Source: Agrobacterium pusense
GTDB taxonomy: Bacteria > Pseudomonadota > Alphaproteobacteria > Rhizobiales > Rhizobiaceae
Assembly: GCF_900102105.1 (NCBI RefSeq)
Contig: NZ_FNBB01000001.1
Coordinates: 806,001 to 870,000 of the forward strand
Reading direction: 5' to 3'
DNA: 64,000 nt
Shown: positions 54,153 to 62,009 of the stretch, piece after piece
Layout of the letters: every line of letters starts with the position of its first letter
Numbering within the stretch: the stretch's first letter is position 1
The notes under the pieces: model-generated
Told to the model about the DNA's origin: nothing
The model's input: only the letters and a program-made list of their open reading frames with translations
The model's database searches: none
Translations under genes and position numbers: made by a program

Positions 54153-54872
54153 TCACCTTCTATCGAAAACAACCAGCTCCTTGAAGTGGTTCATATCCCT
54201 GAATTCACAGAAAGCCGGCGGACGCATCTCCATAACTGGCGCCGCGGCACGCAGCTTTTCCAGTTCCTCGTCAAGCATCGCCTGCCAGCGCGGCAGGCAC
54301 TCAGGCTTGAACCAGCTGATGATGTAGGACAGGGTGATGTGAAACTCGTAGCTGTCATGGTCAGGATGGCGATATCCGAAGAAATCGGCGAATGTATCCC
54401 GCCACAGGGCCACAATGCGATCATCCTCGGGCGTGGCTCCCGTCAGGACCAGACCTACCGGCCGCAAACCGGTGACCTGCATGTTGAATCCCGGCAGCGC
54501 CGGAAAAGCAGAAAGGCGGTCGCGATAATAGTCCGTCATCGTGTCGATCGGTGTATCAAGCGGCATTGTCTGCGGCCAATAGGGCAGAGCACGCCGAAAC
54601 TCGATGATGCCCTGAAACACCGTCATGTGCAGGCTGGAAGCCGGTGTGAAAGCAAGCTGGGATGCCTCCGGCATATCCAGGAAGCGCTGACGCGTCGCAA
54701 TGATCGCGTTTTCGGTCTGCGAGCCCCCAACAAGACGGCAGACGACCGTATTGCCCGGCTCAGGCAGAAACTCACCATTCTCATTAAAGCGGCTGCCGAG
54801 ATGGCGCGGCGGCTGATCATGACAGGCAGCAGAAATATAGCCGAGATCTTTCGAGACGAGCGGGGCGTGCAT
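54153..54872 (-). CDS. DUF1868 protein, 2H phosphoesterase-like
   Basis: The 239-residue protein has two His-hydrophobic-Thr motifs, SLHMTVF near residue 98 and EFHITLSY near 190, the active-site pair of the 2H phosphoesterase superfamily (2'-5' RNA ligase and cyclic phosphodiesterase relatives). DUF1868 members have no assigned substrate. The ATG at 54872 has GAGGAG upstream; a frame to 54929 is rejected. It follows polA on the same strand after 75 bases. Confidence 0.8.
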   Translation of the reverse strand: MHAPLVSKDLGYISAACHDQPPRHLGSRFNENGEFLPEPGNTVVCRLVGGSQTENAIIATRQRFLDMPEASQLAFTPASSLHMTVFQGIIEFRRALPYWPQTMPLDTPIDTMTDYYRDRLSAFPALPGFNMQVTGLRPVGLVLTGATPEDDRIVALWRDTFADFFGYRHPDHDSYEFHITLSYIISWFKPECLPRWQAMLDEELEKLRAAAPVMEMRPPAFCEFRDMNHFKELVVFDRR

Positions 54873-54947
54873 GGGAAACTCCTCGTGAAGCGTTTCCTCT
54901 AATCCGTGCACGCGACACAGCAATGACATGGACCGGCCAAAAGCCGG

Positions 54948-57935
54948 TCAATGCGCCTCGTCCCAGTTGTCAGCCGCGCGGGCATCCACCTGCAATGGCA
55001 CCTTCATGGAGATTGCCGGCATGGCCGCATTTTCCATGACCGAGACGACGACGGGCAGAGTTTTCTCGATTTCCGCTTCATCGACCTCGAAGATGAGTTC
55101 GTCATGCACCTGCAACAGCATGCGGGCGGACAGGTTTTCAGCCTCCAGCGCCGGTTCGATACGGACCATGGCGCGCCTTATTATATCCGCCGCGGAGCCC
55201 TGGATCGGCGCGTTAATGGCGGCGCGCTCATTGAAGGCCTTCACGGAAGGGTTGGACGAGCGGATTTCCGGATAATGGGCGCGGCGGCCGAAAATCGTTT
55301 CGACATAACCGTTCTCACGGGCGAAAGCCTTTGTCGCCTCCATGTAGTCGCGGATGCCGGGAAAACGCTCGAAATATTTCTTGATATATTCGCCGGCTTC
55401 AGAACGGGCGATACCGAGCTGGTTGGCGAGACCGAAAGCCGAAATACCGTAGATAATGCCGAAATTGATGGCCTTGGCGCGGCGGCGCACTTCCGAGGGC
55501 ATGCCTTCGACAGGCACGCCAAACATTTCCGAAGCCGTCATGGCATGAATGTCGATGCCGTTTTCGAAGGCGTTTCGAAGCTGCGGAATATCGGCGACAT
55601 GGGCCAGCACGCGCAGTTCGATCTGGCTGTAGTCGGCGGAAAGAAGCTTGTGGCCGGGCGTGGAGATGAAAGCCGTGCGGATTTTTCGCCCTTCCGCCGT
55701 GCGAACGGGGATGTTCTGTAGGTTCGGTTCCGAGGACGACAGACGGCCTGTTGTGGTGGAGGCCAGCGCATAGGATGTATGCACACGTTTCGTCTCCGGG
55801 TGGATATATCCCGGCAGTGCATCCGTATAGGTGGATTTCAGCTTCGTCAGCTGCCGCCAGTCGACGATCTTGCGGGGCAGTTCAATACCTTCAGCCGCCA
55901 AATCCTCCAGCACCTGTGCCGAGGTCGACCATTGGCCGGTCTTGGTCTTGGAGCCGCCCGGCAGGCCCATCTTGCCGAACAGGATATCGCCGAGCTGCTT
56001 TGGCGAGCCGATGTTGAAACGCTCGCCGGCCAGCTCGTAGATTTCCTCTTCAAACGCTGCCGCCTTCTGGGCGAGTTCGCCGGAAAGACGTGAGAGGATT
56101 TGCCGGTCGACGGTGATGCCACGCTCCTCCATATGAGCCAGAACAGGCACAAGCGGACGTTCCAGCCGCTCGTAAACCTTGGTCAGCCGTTCTGAAACAA
56201 GCCGCGGCTTCAGCGCCATCCACAGCCGCAAGGTGACATCAGCGTCCTCCGCTGCATATGCCGTCGCCTTGTCGATGTCGACAAAATCGAAGGTAACGCT
56301 CGACTTGCCCGATCCCGCCACGTCCTTATAGGGGATCGGCGTATGGCCGAGCCAACGTTCGGACAGCGAATCCATGCCGTGCGTCGCTTTGCCAGCCTCA
56401 AGCACATAGGAGATCAGCATCGTATCGTCGAAACTCTGCATGACGACGCCATGGCGTTTCATGAGCAGATAGTCATATTTGAGATTTTGCGCGACCTTCA
56501 GCACGGCCTCGTCTTCAAGCAAGTCCTTGAGACGGACCAGTGCTTCGTCAAAGGGCACCTGGCCTTCGGCGAGCCTGATACCGTCGCTGAATAGATCGCC
56601 GCCGGAGCCAGTCTTGTGCGTCAAGGGAATGTAGGCGGCGCGTATATCGCTGCCCGAGGCATCCTTGCCATTATCGGCGATTGCCAGCGAAAACCCGACG
56701 AGCTCCGCCTGCATCGGATCAAGCGAGGTCGTTTCCGTATCGAAGGCGACGACCCCCGTTTCCCGCGCCGCCGCAACCCAGAGGTCCAGCGTCGCAAGAT
56801 CCCTGATCGTCGTGTAGGCGCTCGTGTCGATCTTGGCGGCGGCAAAAAGCGTCTGGCGGGCGGTGGCAAGATCAGCCGGCGCGCTGCCCTCCCCTGCACC
56901 TTTCCGCGCCGGAATAGCGGGCGAAGCCGCAGTGCCCGTTACGCCAGCAGCCGCTTCACGCGCGGCCGGCGCATCGAGATCGGGACCATGGGCGTCGGCG
57001 CCCCACTGAACCGGCACATTGGCGGACTCAATGGCGGAAGCATCGGTCTCTGTCGCTTCGGCAACCCGCCGCGTCAGCGTGGTGAATTCCATCGCCTTCA
57101 GGAAGGCAATGAGTTTCGGGCCGTTCTGAGGTTCCAGCACCAGTGCTTCAAGCGGCTGATCCAGCGGCACGTCGGTCCTCAGGGCCACGAGCTGTCGGGA
57201 AATACGAGCAAGTTCCGCATTGGCGATGATATTTTCCCGACGCTTCTGCTGCTTGATCTCACCTGCCCGGGCGAGCAGCGTATCGAGATCGCCGTATTCT
57301 TCCAGCAATTGCGCGGCCGTCTTTGGACCGATGCCGGGGATGCCCGGAACATTGTCGGTCGAATCGCCGGTCATGGCCTGCAGGTCGATCATCTTTTCGG
57401 GACCCACGCCCCATTTCTCTATGACATCAGGGATGCCGATCTGCTTGTCCTTCATCGCATCGTACATGTGGACATTGGCAGTGACGAGCTGCATCAGATC
57501 CTTGTCGGAGGAGATGATGGTGACATCGGCCCCAATGGCCTCCGCCTGCCGGGCATAGGTGGCGATGATATCGTCCGCCTCGAAGCCTTCCGTCTCGATG
57601 CAGGGAAGGTTGAAGGCGCGCGTCGCCTCCCGTATCAGCCCGAATTGCGGCACCAGATCTTCCGGCGGCGCCGTGCGATTGGCTTTATAGAGATCATAAA
57701 GCTCATTGCGGAATGTCTTTGACGAATAATCAAAAATTACCGCAAAATGCGTGGGCGTCACGCCGACATCGGTGTTGCGCGCATCCTTCAGGAGCTTCCA
57801 CAACATGTTGCAGAAGCCGGAAACGGCATTGACCGGCAGCCCGTCCGACTTGCGGTTCAGCGGCGGGATGGCATGGAAGGCCCGGAAAATGAAACCGGAC
57901 CCGTCAACGAGGAAGAGATGATCGCCTTTTTTCAT
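54948..57935 (-). CDS. polA: DNA polymerase I
   Basis: Pol I fills gaps and removes RNA primers. The 995-residue protein has a 5'-3' exonuclease (1-290), a ~85-residue Ala/Pro-rich linker (about 295-375), a 3'-5' exonuclease with intact FDTETTSLD and YAAEDADVTLRL, and the polymerase domain with SADYSQIELRVLAH (motif A), RRRAKAINFGIIYGISAFG (B) and LLQVHDELIFEV (C). All three activities look intact. The ATG at 57935 gives the usual MKKGDHLFLVDG start; 57944 adds three residues. A 7-bp hairpin overlaps its stop codon. Confidence 0.96.
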   Translation of the reverse strand: MKKGDHLFLVDGSGFIFRAFHAIPPLNRKSDGLPVNAVSGFCNMLWKLLKDARNTDVGVTPTHFAVIFDYSSKTFRNELYDLYKANRTAPPEDLVPQFGLIREATRAFNLPCIETEGFEADDIIATYARQAEAIGADVTIISSDKDLMQLVTANVHMYDAMKDKQIGIPDVIEKWGVGPEKMIDLQAMTGDSTDNVPGIPGIGPKTAAQLLEEYGDLDTLLARAGEIKQQKRRENIIANAELARISRQLVALRTDVPLDQPLEALVLEPQNGPKLIAFLKAMEFTTLTRRVAEATETDASAIESANVPVQWGADAHGPDLDAPAAREAAAGVTGTAASPAIPARKGAGEGSAPADLATARQTLFAAAKIDTSAYTTIRDLATLDLWVAAARETGVVAFDTETTSLDPMQAELVGFSLAIADNGKDASGSDIRAAYIPLTHKTGSGGDLFSDGIRLAEGQVPFDEALVRLKDLLEDEAVLKVAQNLKYDYLLMKRHGVVMQSFDDTMLISYVLEAGKATHGMDSLSERWLGHTPIPYKDVAGSGKSSVTFDFVDIDKATAYAAEDADVTLRLWMALKPRLVSERLTKVYERLERPLVPVLAHMEERGITVDRQILSRLSGELAQKAAAFEEEIYELAGERFNIGSPKQLGDILFGKMGLPGGSKTKTGQWSTSAQVLEDLAAEGIELPRKIVDWRQLTKLKSTYTDALPGYIHPETKRVHTSYALASTTTGRLSSSEPNLQNIPVRTAEGRKIRTAFISTPGHKLLSADYSQIELRVLAHVADIPQLRNAFENGIDIHAMTASEMFGVPVEGMPSEVRRRAKAINFGIIYGISAFGLANQLGIARSEAGEYIKKYFERFPGIRDYMEATKAFARENGYVETIFGRRAHYPEIRSSNPSVKAFNERAAINAPIQGSAADIIRRAMVRIEPALEAENLSARMLLQVHDELIFEVDEAEIEKTLPVVVSVMENAAMPAISMKVPLQVDARAADNWDEAH

Positions 57936-58110
57936 GGGTAGCATGGATAGCGCGGGGGCGTTTTAACGTCTACCGAAACTTCGCGGAACACACGGTAAAG
58001 AGCCGGAACCGAGGTGGTGAAAAAAGCGCGTCGCATTTCACCCGAACGTTACCGATTTGTAATCCATCTTTCCCTTGAAAAGCCGCATTTGCAGACACAT
58101 TTCTTAGAGG

Positions 58111-58253
58111 ACGGCGCCTGATCACGCCGTAGTCTGATAGCTGGCTCGTCCCCCGCCGCGTCAGACCGGACAAAGGCCTTTCCCCCTCTCCGGGCCTTTG
58201 TCCTCCAATATGACCGCCATGGCCGCCCCCTCCAGGCCATGGCGGTTTTATTT
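58111..58253 (+). ncRNA. Candidate structured small RNA with C-rich loops
   Basis: This gap between polA and marR has no gene but consecutive inverted repeats on the plus strand: ACGGCG/CGCCGT (58111-58130), GTCTGA/TCAGAC (58132-58166), ACAAAGGCC/GGCCTTTGT (58170-58201) and a 12-bp ACCGCCATGGCC/GGCCATGGCGGT (58213-58246) followed by TTTATTTTG. The last is a full rho-independent terminator with no gene before it. The loops of the last three contain TCCCCC, CCCCCTCTCC and CCCCCTCC. TTGAAA at about 58075 may be its -35. This is a candidate trans-acting RNA; the rest of the gap is the marR promoter. Confidence 0.55.
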
Positions 58254-58284
58254 TGCGCCTGTTACCGGCTGGCAAAAACATATC

Positions 58285-58302
58285 GTGCGATATATATCGC
58301 AC
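58285..58302. promoter_or_regulatory. MarR operator palindrome
   Basis: GTGCGATATATATCGCAC is a perfect 18-bp palindrome 49 bases before the marR ATG, over the likely -10 region. MarR proteins bind such sites as dimers, so this is probably the autoregulatory operator. Confidence 0.7.
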
Positions 58303-58350
58303 TATTGAATTGCCGGCGCCGTCCGGCCAAACTGTCTGAGGGACGGAGGA

Positions 58351-58785
58351 ATGGGATTTTCCCGGGATGAATCGGCCATCTATCTCGCCGCCAAAATGGC
58401 GCGGGAGTTCACTATGGCGCTGCAGAAAAGAGCCGCCGCATTGGGCTTCTCTCCCGGCCAATTCCCCATTCTCATCGAGCTCTGGCATGAAGAAGGGCTA
58501 ACACAAAGGCAGTTGCTCGACAGAATCGATGTCGAACAGGCAACGCTTGCTAACACGCTCTCACGCATGGAGCGCGACGGACTGATCGTGCGAAAGACGC
58601 ATCCCGGTGACCGCCGCGCCCAGATCATCGAATTGACGCAGCGCGGCAGGGACCTGGAAGCGAATGCCATTGCCGCTTCTGAGGCCACCGAAGACATGTT
58701 GCTTGCGGATTTCCGGCGTTTTGAACGCCAGCTTCTGCTGGAATATATGCGCCGCGCCATCGAGAGCGCAAAAAAAGCAAAATAG
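58351..58785 (+). CDS. MarR-family transcriptional regulator
   Basis: The 144-residue protein is a standard MarR winged helix: PGQFPILIELWHEEGLTQRQL leads into the HTH, followed by the wing DGLIVRKTHPGDRRAQIIEL and the C-terminal dimer helix. Such regulators respond to phenolic or drug-like ligands or to oxidation; there is no obvious redox Cys. CGGAGGA precedes the ATG. The nearest downstream gene, an M20 peptidase, may be a target. Confidence 0.88.
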   Translation: MGFSRDESAIYLAAKMAREFTMALQKRAAALGFSPGQFPILIELWHEEGLTQRQLLDRIDVEQATLANTLSRMERDGLIVRKTHPGDRRAQIIELTQRGRDLEANAIAASEATEDMLLADFRRFERQLLLEYMRRAIESAKKAK

Positions 58786-58949
58786 CGCTTCCAACTCGAA
58801 ACCGCTTCGCAGTTTTCCTGAACTGCTCTATCGTTTCCGCGGCCGCGCGTTTGCCGATTCACGACACGCCGGCCCTTGTTTCCCGCGATGCGCGATGCCC
58901 GGATGTTTCGTCTTATCGCCGGGTCACGACAGACATGACAGGATCAGCG

Positions 58950-60341
58950 ATGACAGACGTTTCCCCCATTCTTTCCACTGCCGATGACAATCTCACCTCC
59001 AGCCTCGAGCGACTGTTCGAACTCGTTCGCATTCCGTCGATTTCCACGGACCCCGCTTACAAGGCCGAGTGCCGCAAGGCGGCGGAATGGCTCGTGAGAA
59101 CGCTTTCAGCGCTCGGCTTTACTGCCTCCGTTCGCGATACAGCCGGTCACCCCATGGTGGTGGCGCATCACGATGCGGCCACCGAAGACGCCCCACATGT
59201 GCTTTTCTACGGCCATTATGATGTACAGCCGGTCGATCCGCTCGATCTCTGGGAAAACGATCCTTTCGAACCTGCCGTCAAGGATATCGGCGCAGGCCGT
59301 CAGGTGATTACAGGACGCGGTACGGCGGATGACAAGGGCCAGTTGATGACCTTCGTGGAGGCCTGCCGCGCCTACAAGGCCGCGAATGGCGGCCTGCCGG
59401 TGCGCGTCACCATTCTTTTTGAAGGTGAAGAAGAATCCGGTTCGCCCTCGCTGAAGCCGTTCCTCGAAGCGAATGCGGAAGAGCTGAAGGCAGATTATGC
59501 CCTGGTCTGCGATACCGGCATGTGGGACCGGGATACGCCCGCCATTGCCGCGGCGCTGCGTGGTCTGGTCGGCGAAGAAATCGTCATCACCGCCGCCGAT
59601 CGCGATCTGCATTCGGGTCTTTTCGGTGGTGCCGCCGCAAACCCCATCCACATCCTGACCGACATTCTCGCTGGCCTGCATGACGAGACCGGCCGCGTGA
59701 CGCTCGACGGCTTCTATGACGGCGTGGAAGAAACGCCCGCCAATATCAAGGCTGCCTGGGAGACGCTGGGCCGCACCGCAGAAACCTTCCTCGGTGAAGT
59801 GGGCCTTTCGGTTCCCTCGGGTGAAAAGGGCCGCTCCGTGCTGGAACAGACCTGGGCGCGGCCGACAGCGGAGGTCAACGGCATCATAGGCGGGTACACC
59901 GGTGATGGCTTCAAGACCGTTATTGCAGCAAAAGCTTCCGCCAAGGTGTCGTTCCGCCTTGTCGGCGAACAGAACCCCGCCGCCATTCGCGAAAACTTCC
60001 GGGCGTATGTACGCTCGAAAATTCCGGCTGATTGCTCCGTGGAATTCCACGAGCATGGCGCATCGCCGGCGATCCAGCTTTCATACGATTCACCCGTCCT
60101 GACCAAGGCGAAGAACGCCCTTTCGGAAGAGTGGCCCAAACCGGCCGTCGTGATCGGCATGGGCGGCTCTATCCCGATCGTGGGCGATTTCCAGAAGATG
60201 CTCGGCATGGATTCGCTGCTCGTCGGTTTCGGCTTGACGGACGATCGCATTCATTCGCCGAATGAAAAATACGACCTGCAGTCCTTCCACAAGGGCATTC
60301 GCTCCTGGATCCGCATTCTCGACGCACTGGCCGCGAAATAA
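58950..60341 (+). CDS. M20-family dipeptidase
   Basis: The 463-residue metallopeptidase has the M20 signatures: metal His and Asp in LFYGHYDVQPVDPLDLW near residue 90, a second Asp in GRGTADDKGQLM near 130 and the catalytic Glu with metal Glu in FEGEEESGSPSL near 163. Family members cleave dipeptides or deacylate amino acids in the cytoplasm. Of several in-frame ATGs, 58950 has AGGA properly spaced; 58935 is an alternative. Confidence 0.88.
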   Translation: MTDVSPILSTADDNLTSSLERLFELVRIPSISTDPAYKAECRKAAEWLVRTLSALGFTASVRDTAGHPMVVAHHDAATEDAPHVLFYGHYDVQPVDPLDLWENDPFEPAVKDIGAGRQVITGRGTADDKGQLMTFVEACRAYKAANGGLPVRVTILFEGEEESGSPSLKPFLEANAEELKADYALVCDTGMWDRDTPAIAAALRGLVGEEIVITAADRDLHSGLFGGAAANPIHILTDILAGLHDETGRVTLDGFYDGVEETPANIKAAWETLGRTAETFLGEVGLSVPSGEKGRSVLEQTWARPTAEVNGIIGGYTGDGFKTVIAAKASAKVSFRLVGEQNPAAIRENFRAYVRSKIPADCSVEFHEHGASPAIQLSYDSPVLTKAKNALSEEWPKPAVVIGMGGSIPIVGDFQKMLGMDSLLVGFGLTDDRIHSPNEKYDLQSFHKGIRSWIRILDALAAK

Positions 60342-60347
60342 AAAAGA

Positions 60348-60373
60348 GGAGGCGCCACTGGTCGGGCGCCTCC
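60348..60373 (+). terminator. Hairpin after the M20 peptidase gene
   Basis: GGAGGCGCC (60348-60356) pairs perfectly with GGCGCCTCC (60365-60373). There is no U-run after it on the plus strand, so it may protect the transcript end or terminate weakly. Confidence 0.5.
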
Positions 60374-60382
60374 GCTCACTCC

Positions 60383-60414
60383 AAAAACAAAAAGGCCGGG
60401 CAAGCCCGACCTTT
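60383..60414 (-). terminator. Minus-strand terminator without an obvious gene
   Basis: On the minus strand AAAGGTCGGGC pairs with GCCCGGCCTTT (one mismatch) and is followed by TTTTTGTTTTT. The only minus gene before it, cspA, already has its own terminator at 60662-60690. It therefore suggests either readthrough control or a separate transcript from about 60500. Confidence 0.6.
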
Positions 60415-60661
60415 CCATCCGTTTTCCGTCAATGCCAGTACATCCGTGGTCAAAGCGGTTCAACGGTCTGATGTTTCAGAGCGCGTCGATTTCCGACGCT
60501 GCTTTCACAATCAGGATCATCTGTTTTGGTTAATCTTTGGTTAACGCAACAACAGCGGCATCTTAAGACGCCCCTGACAGTTTTCATCTGAAACACTGTT
60601 GAACCCTATATCGGTATACGTACCGCCGTTTTCAAGACCCCGCCCGCCGGACTTCCTTCCA
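60415..60661. promoter_or_regulatory. Convergent gap with a CtrA-type box and hairpin
   Basis: No coding region is supported here. TTAA-N7-TTAAC at 60530-60545 (minus strand TTAACC-N5-TTAACC) is a full CtrA consensus. GCGTCG/CGACGC (60483-60499) is a small hairpin inside a GAGCGCGTCG stretch that resembles intergenic repeats of rhizobia. Together with the minus-strand terminator at 60383-60414 it outlines a possible short transcript. Confidence 0.45.
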
Positions 60662-60690
60662 AAGAAAAAGGCCGGAAAAATCCGGCCTTT
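60662..60690 (-). terminator. cspA terminator
   Basis: AAAGGCCGGA and TCCGGCCTTT (60667-60690) form a 10-bp stem, followed on the minus strand by TTTTTCTTTGG, about 40 bases after the cspA stop. Confidence 0.88.
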
Positions 60691-60727
60691 CAGTTCATGC
60701 AAGAAACCCTTTCGGGCCTGTTGCGTA

Positions 60728-60937
60728 TCAGGCAGCGACGAGGTTGCCTGCGGACATCTTGCCAGAGCGGCGGTCCTGCATCAGCTCGTAAGAAAGCTTC
60801 TGGCCGTCGTTGAGGGCGGTCAGACCTGCGCGCTCAACAGCCGAGATGTGAACGAATACGTCCTGCGAACCGTCGTCCGGCTGAATGAAGCCGTAGCCCT
60901 TGGTTGCGTTGAACCACTTTACTGTACCAGTCGCCAT
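60728..60937 (-). CDS. Cold-shock protein (CspA family)
   Basis: The 69-residue single-stranded nucleic-acid-binding protein has both RNA-binding motifs, KGYGFIQP (RNP1) and VFVHI (RNP2), in a five-stranded beta barrel. CspA proteins melt RNA structure and act in cold or stationary-phase adaptation. The leader upstream is long (about 200 bases to the preceding RNA terminator), which is usual for genes of this kind. Several paralogues are normally present in one genome, so no specific symbol is given. Confidence 0.95.
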   Translation of the reverse strand: MATGTVKWFNATKGYGFIQPDDGSQDVFVHISAVERAGLTALNDGQKLSYELMQDRRSGKMSAGNLVAA

Positions 60938-61169
60938 AACGATTTCCTTCCGTTGGCAATTGTATTTGCGCTGCGAGCAGCGCGGTCTTGGGGTCGAATT
61001 TGAAGGAAAAGATCGTCGTGAGCGTCTGGAAAGACGCCGAAGCTCTGGTCGTCAAACAAATATCGATGGCGAAGTACCTAGGTTGGAAGGGGCTGAAAGT
61101 CAAGTTTCTTTGAACGAAACTATCGCATCAGGGGTCCGCCAGGGCTCGAAAAAGGAAGCGCCAAATAGC

Positions 61170-61285
61170 AAAAACCCGGCGCGGGAGGAGGTGCGCCGGG
61201 TTCTTGAAACTGACTGACAATTGGGAGGAGGAGTATTGTCAGTCCAATCGGGCGACGCTGGGAGGAGGAGTGCGTCGCTTCGATG
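61170..61285 (-). ncRNA. Cuckoo-type small RNA with anti-Shine-Dalgarno loops
   Basis: Three perfect hairpins follow each other, read on the minus strand: stem GCGACGC (61272-61278/61252-61258), stem GACTGACAAT (61235-61244/61212-61221) and stem AACCCGGCGC (61193-61202/61173-61182). Each loop contains CCTCCTCCC; the first two loops are identical over 13 bases. The last hairpin is followed by TTTTGC and acts as terminator. Stems differ while loops are kept, so the loop is what is selected. CCUCCUCCC loops in tandem define the cuckoo RNA family of alphaproteobacteria, which can pair with ribosome binding sites. It lies between the ybaK-type gene and cspA. Confidence 0.8.
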
Positions 61286-61407
61286 TTTTGAACATACAAC
61301 ATCGCCGCTCAAAAAACAGACATTCTATCGCAGCGCAGCATTGCGATTATTGCATAGCTGAAGCGTGACATCTTGAACAACCATTTCTAACCGCCTAACA
61401 AATACGC

Positions 61408-61866
61408 ATGTCTATTCAATCCGTCAGAGCATTTTTTGCCGAAAAATCACCCGAGGTGACGATCATTGAAACGGAAGCCAGTTCGGCAACCGTTGCGCTT
61501 GCCGCTAAAGCACATGGCGTCGAGCCAGACCAGATCGCCAAAACGATCTGCCTCAAGGCGGGCGATGCAATTCTGCTCGTTGTCACCGCGGGTACGAAAC
61601 GCCTCGACAACAGGAAATTCCGTGATCATTTCGGAACGAAACCGCGCATGCTGGGGGCGGACGAGGTGGTTGCGGTGACCAGCCATCCTGTCGGCGGTGT
61701 ATGCCCCTTCGGCTTGCCGTCGCCTTTGCCGGTGTTTTGCGACATATCGCTGAGAGATTATCTTGAAGTGGTTCCGGCAGCCGGCGCTACCAATGCAGCG
61801 GTGCGGATTTCTCCCCATGTGATGGCCGAACTGACTAAAGCTGAATGGGTCGACGTCTGCCAATGA
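61408..61866 (+). CDS. YbaK/EbsC-family aminoacyl-tRNA deacylase
   Basis: The 152-residue protein matches the YbaK/ProX editing domain fold: HGVEPDQIAKTICLKAGD near residue 36, the invariant Lys there, TAGTKRLDNRKFRDHFG near 60 and SHPVGGVCPFGLPSPLPVF near 92. Members hydrolyse mischarged tRNA such as Cys-tRNA(Pro) or Ala-tRNA(Pro). The exact specificity is not evident. It is divergent from the small RNA. Confidence 0.9.
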   Translation: MSIQSVRAFFAEKSPEVTIIETEASSATVALAAKAHGVEPDQIAKTICLKAGDAILLVVTAGTKRLDNRKFRDHFGTKPRMLGADEVVAVTSHPVGGVCPFGLPSPLPVFCDISLRDYLEVVPAAGATNAAVRISPHVMAELTKAEWVDVCQ

Positions 61867-61889
61867 CGCCGATTTGATCCGGCCTGGGC

Positions 61890-61904
61890 TTAACCCCGCC
61901 TTAA
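61890..61904. promoter_or_regulatory. CtrA-type box upstream of the penicillin-binding protein gene
   Basis: TTAACCCCGCCTTAA fits TTAA-N7-TTAA exactly and lies 105 bases before the PBP start. CtrA is the cell-cycle regulator of alphaproteobacteria and controls envelope and division genes, so a link is plausible. The half-site TTAA is A/T-rich, and chance hits occur. Confidence 0.45.
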
Positions 61905-62009
61905 ATTGCCGCATTTAAACTCTTCATCCTGGATTAAGGATCGCGCAGGCATAGACGCCTGAGACCGACAAGGCACAGGCGGTCCCCCAAAAGGAGCGAT
62001 TTCGGCTGG

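Noticed and set aside
57970..58488. 172-codon open frame on the minus strand upstream of polA
   Set aside because: It runs through the terminator hairpins and the marR promoter and coding start; the amino-acid composition is not protein-like.
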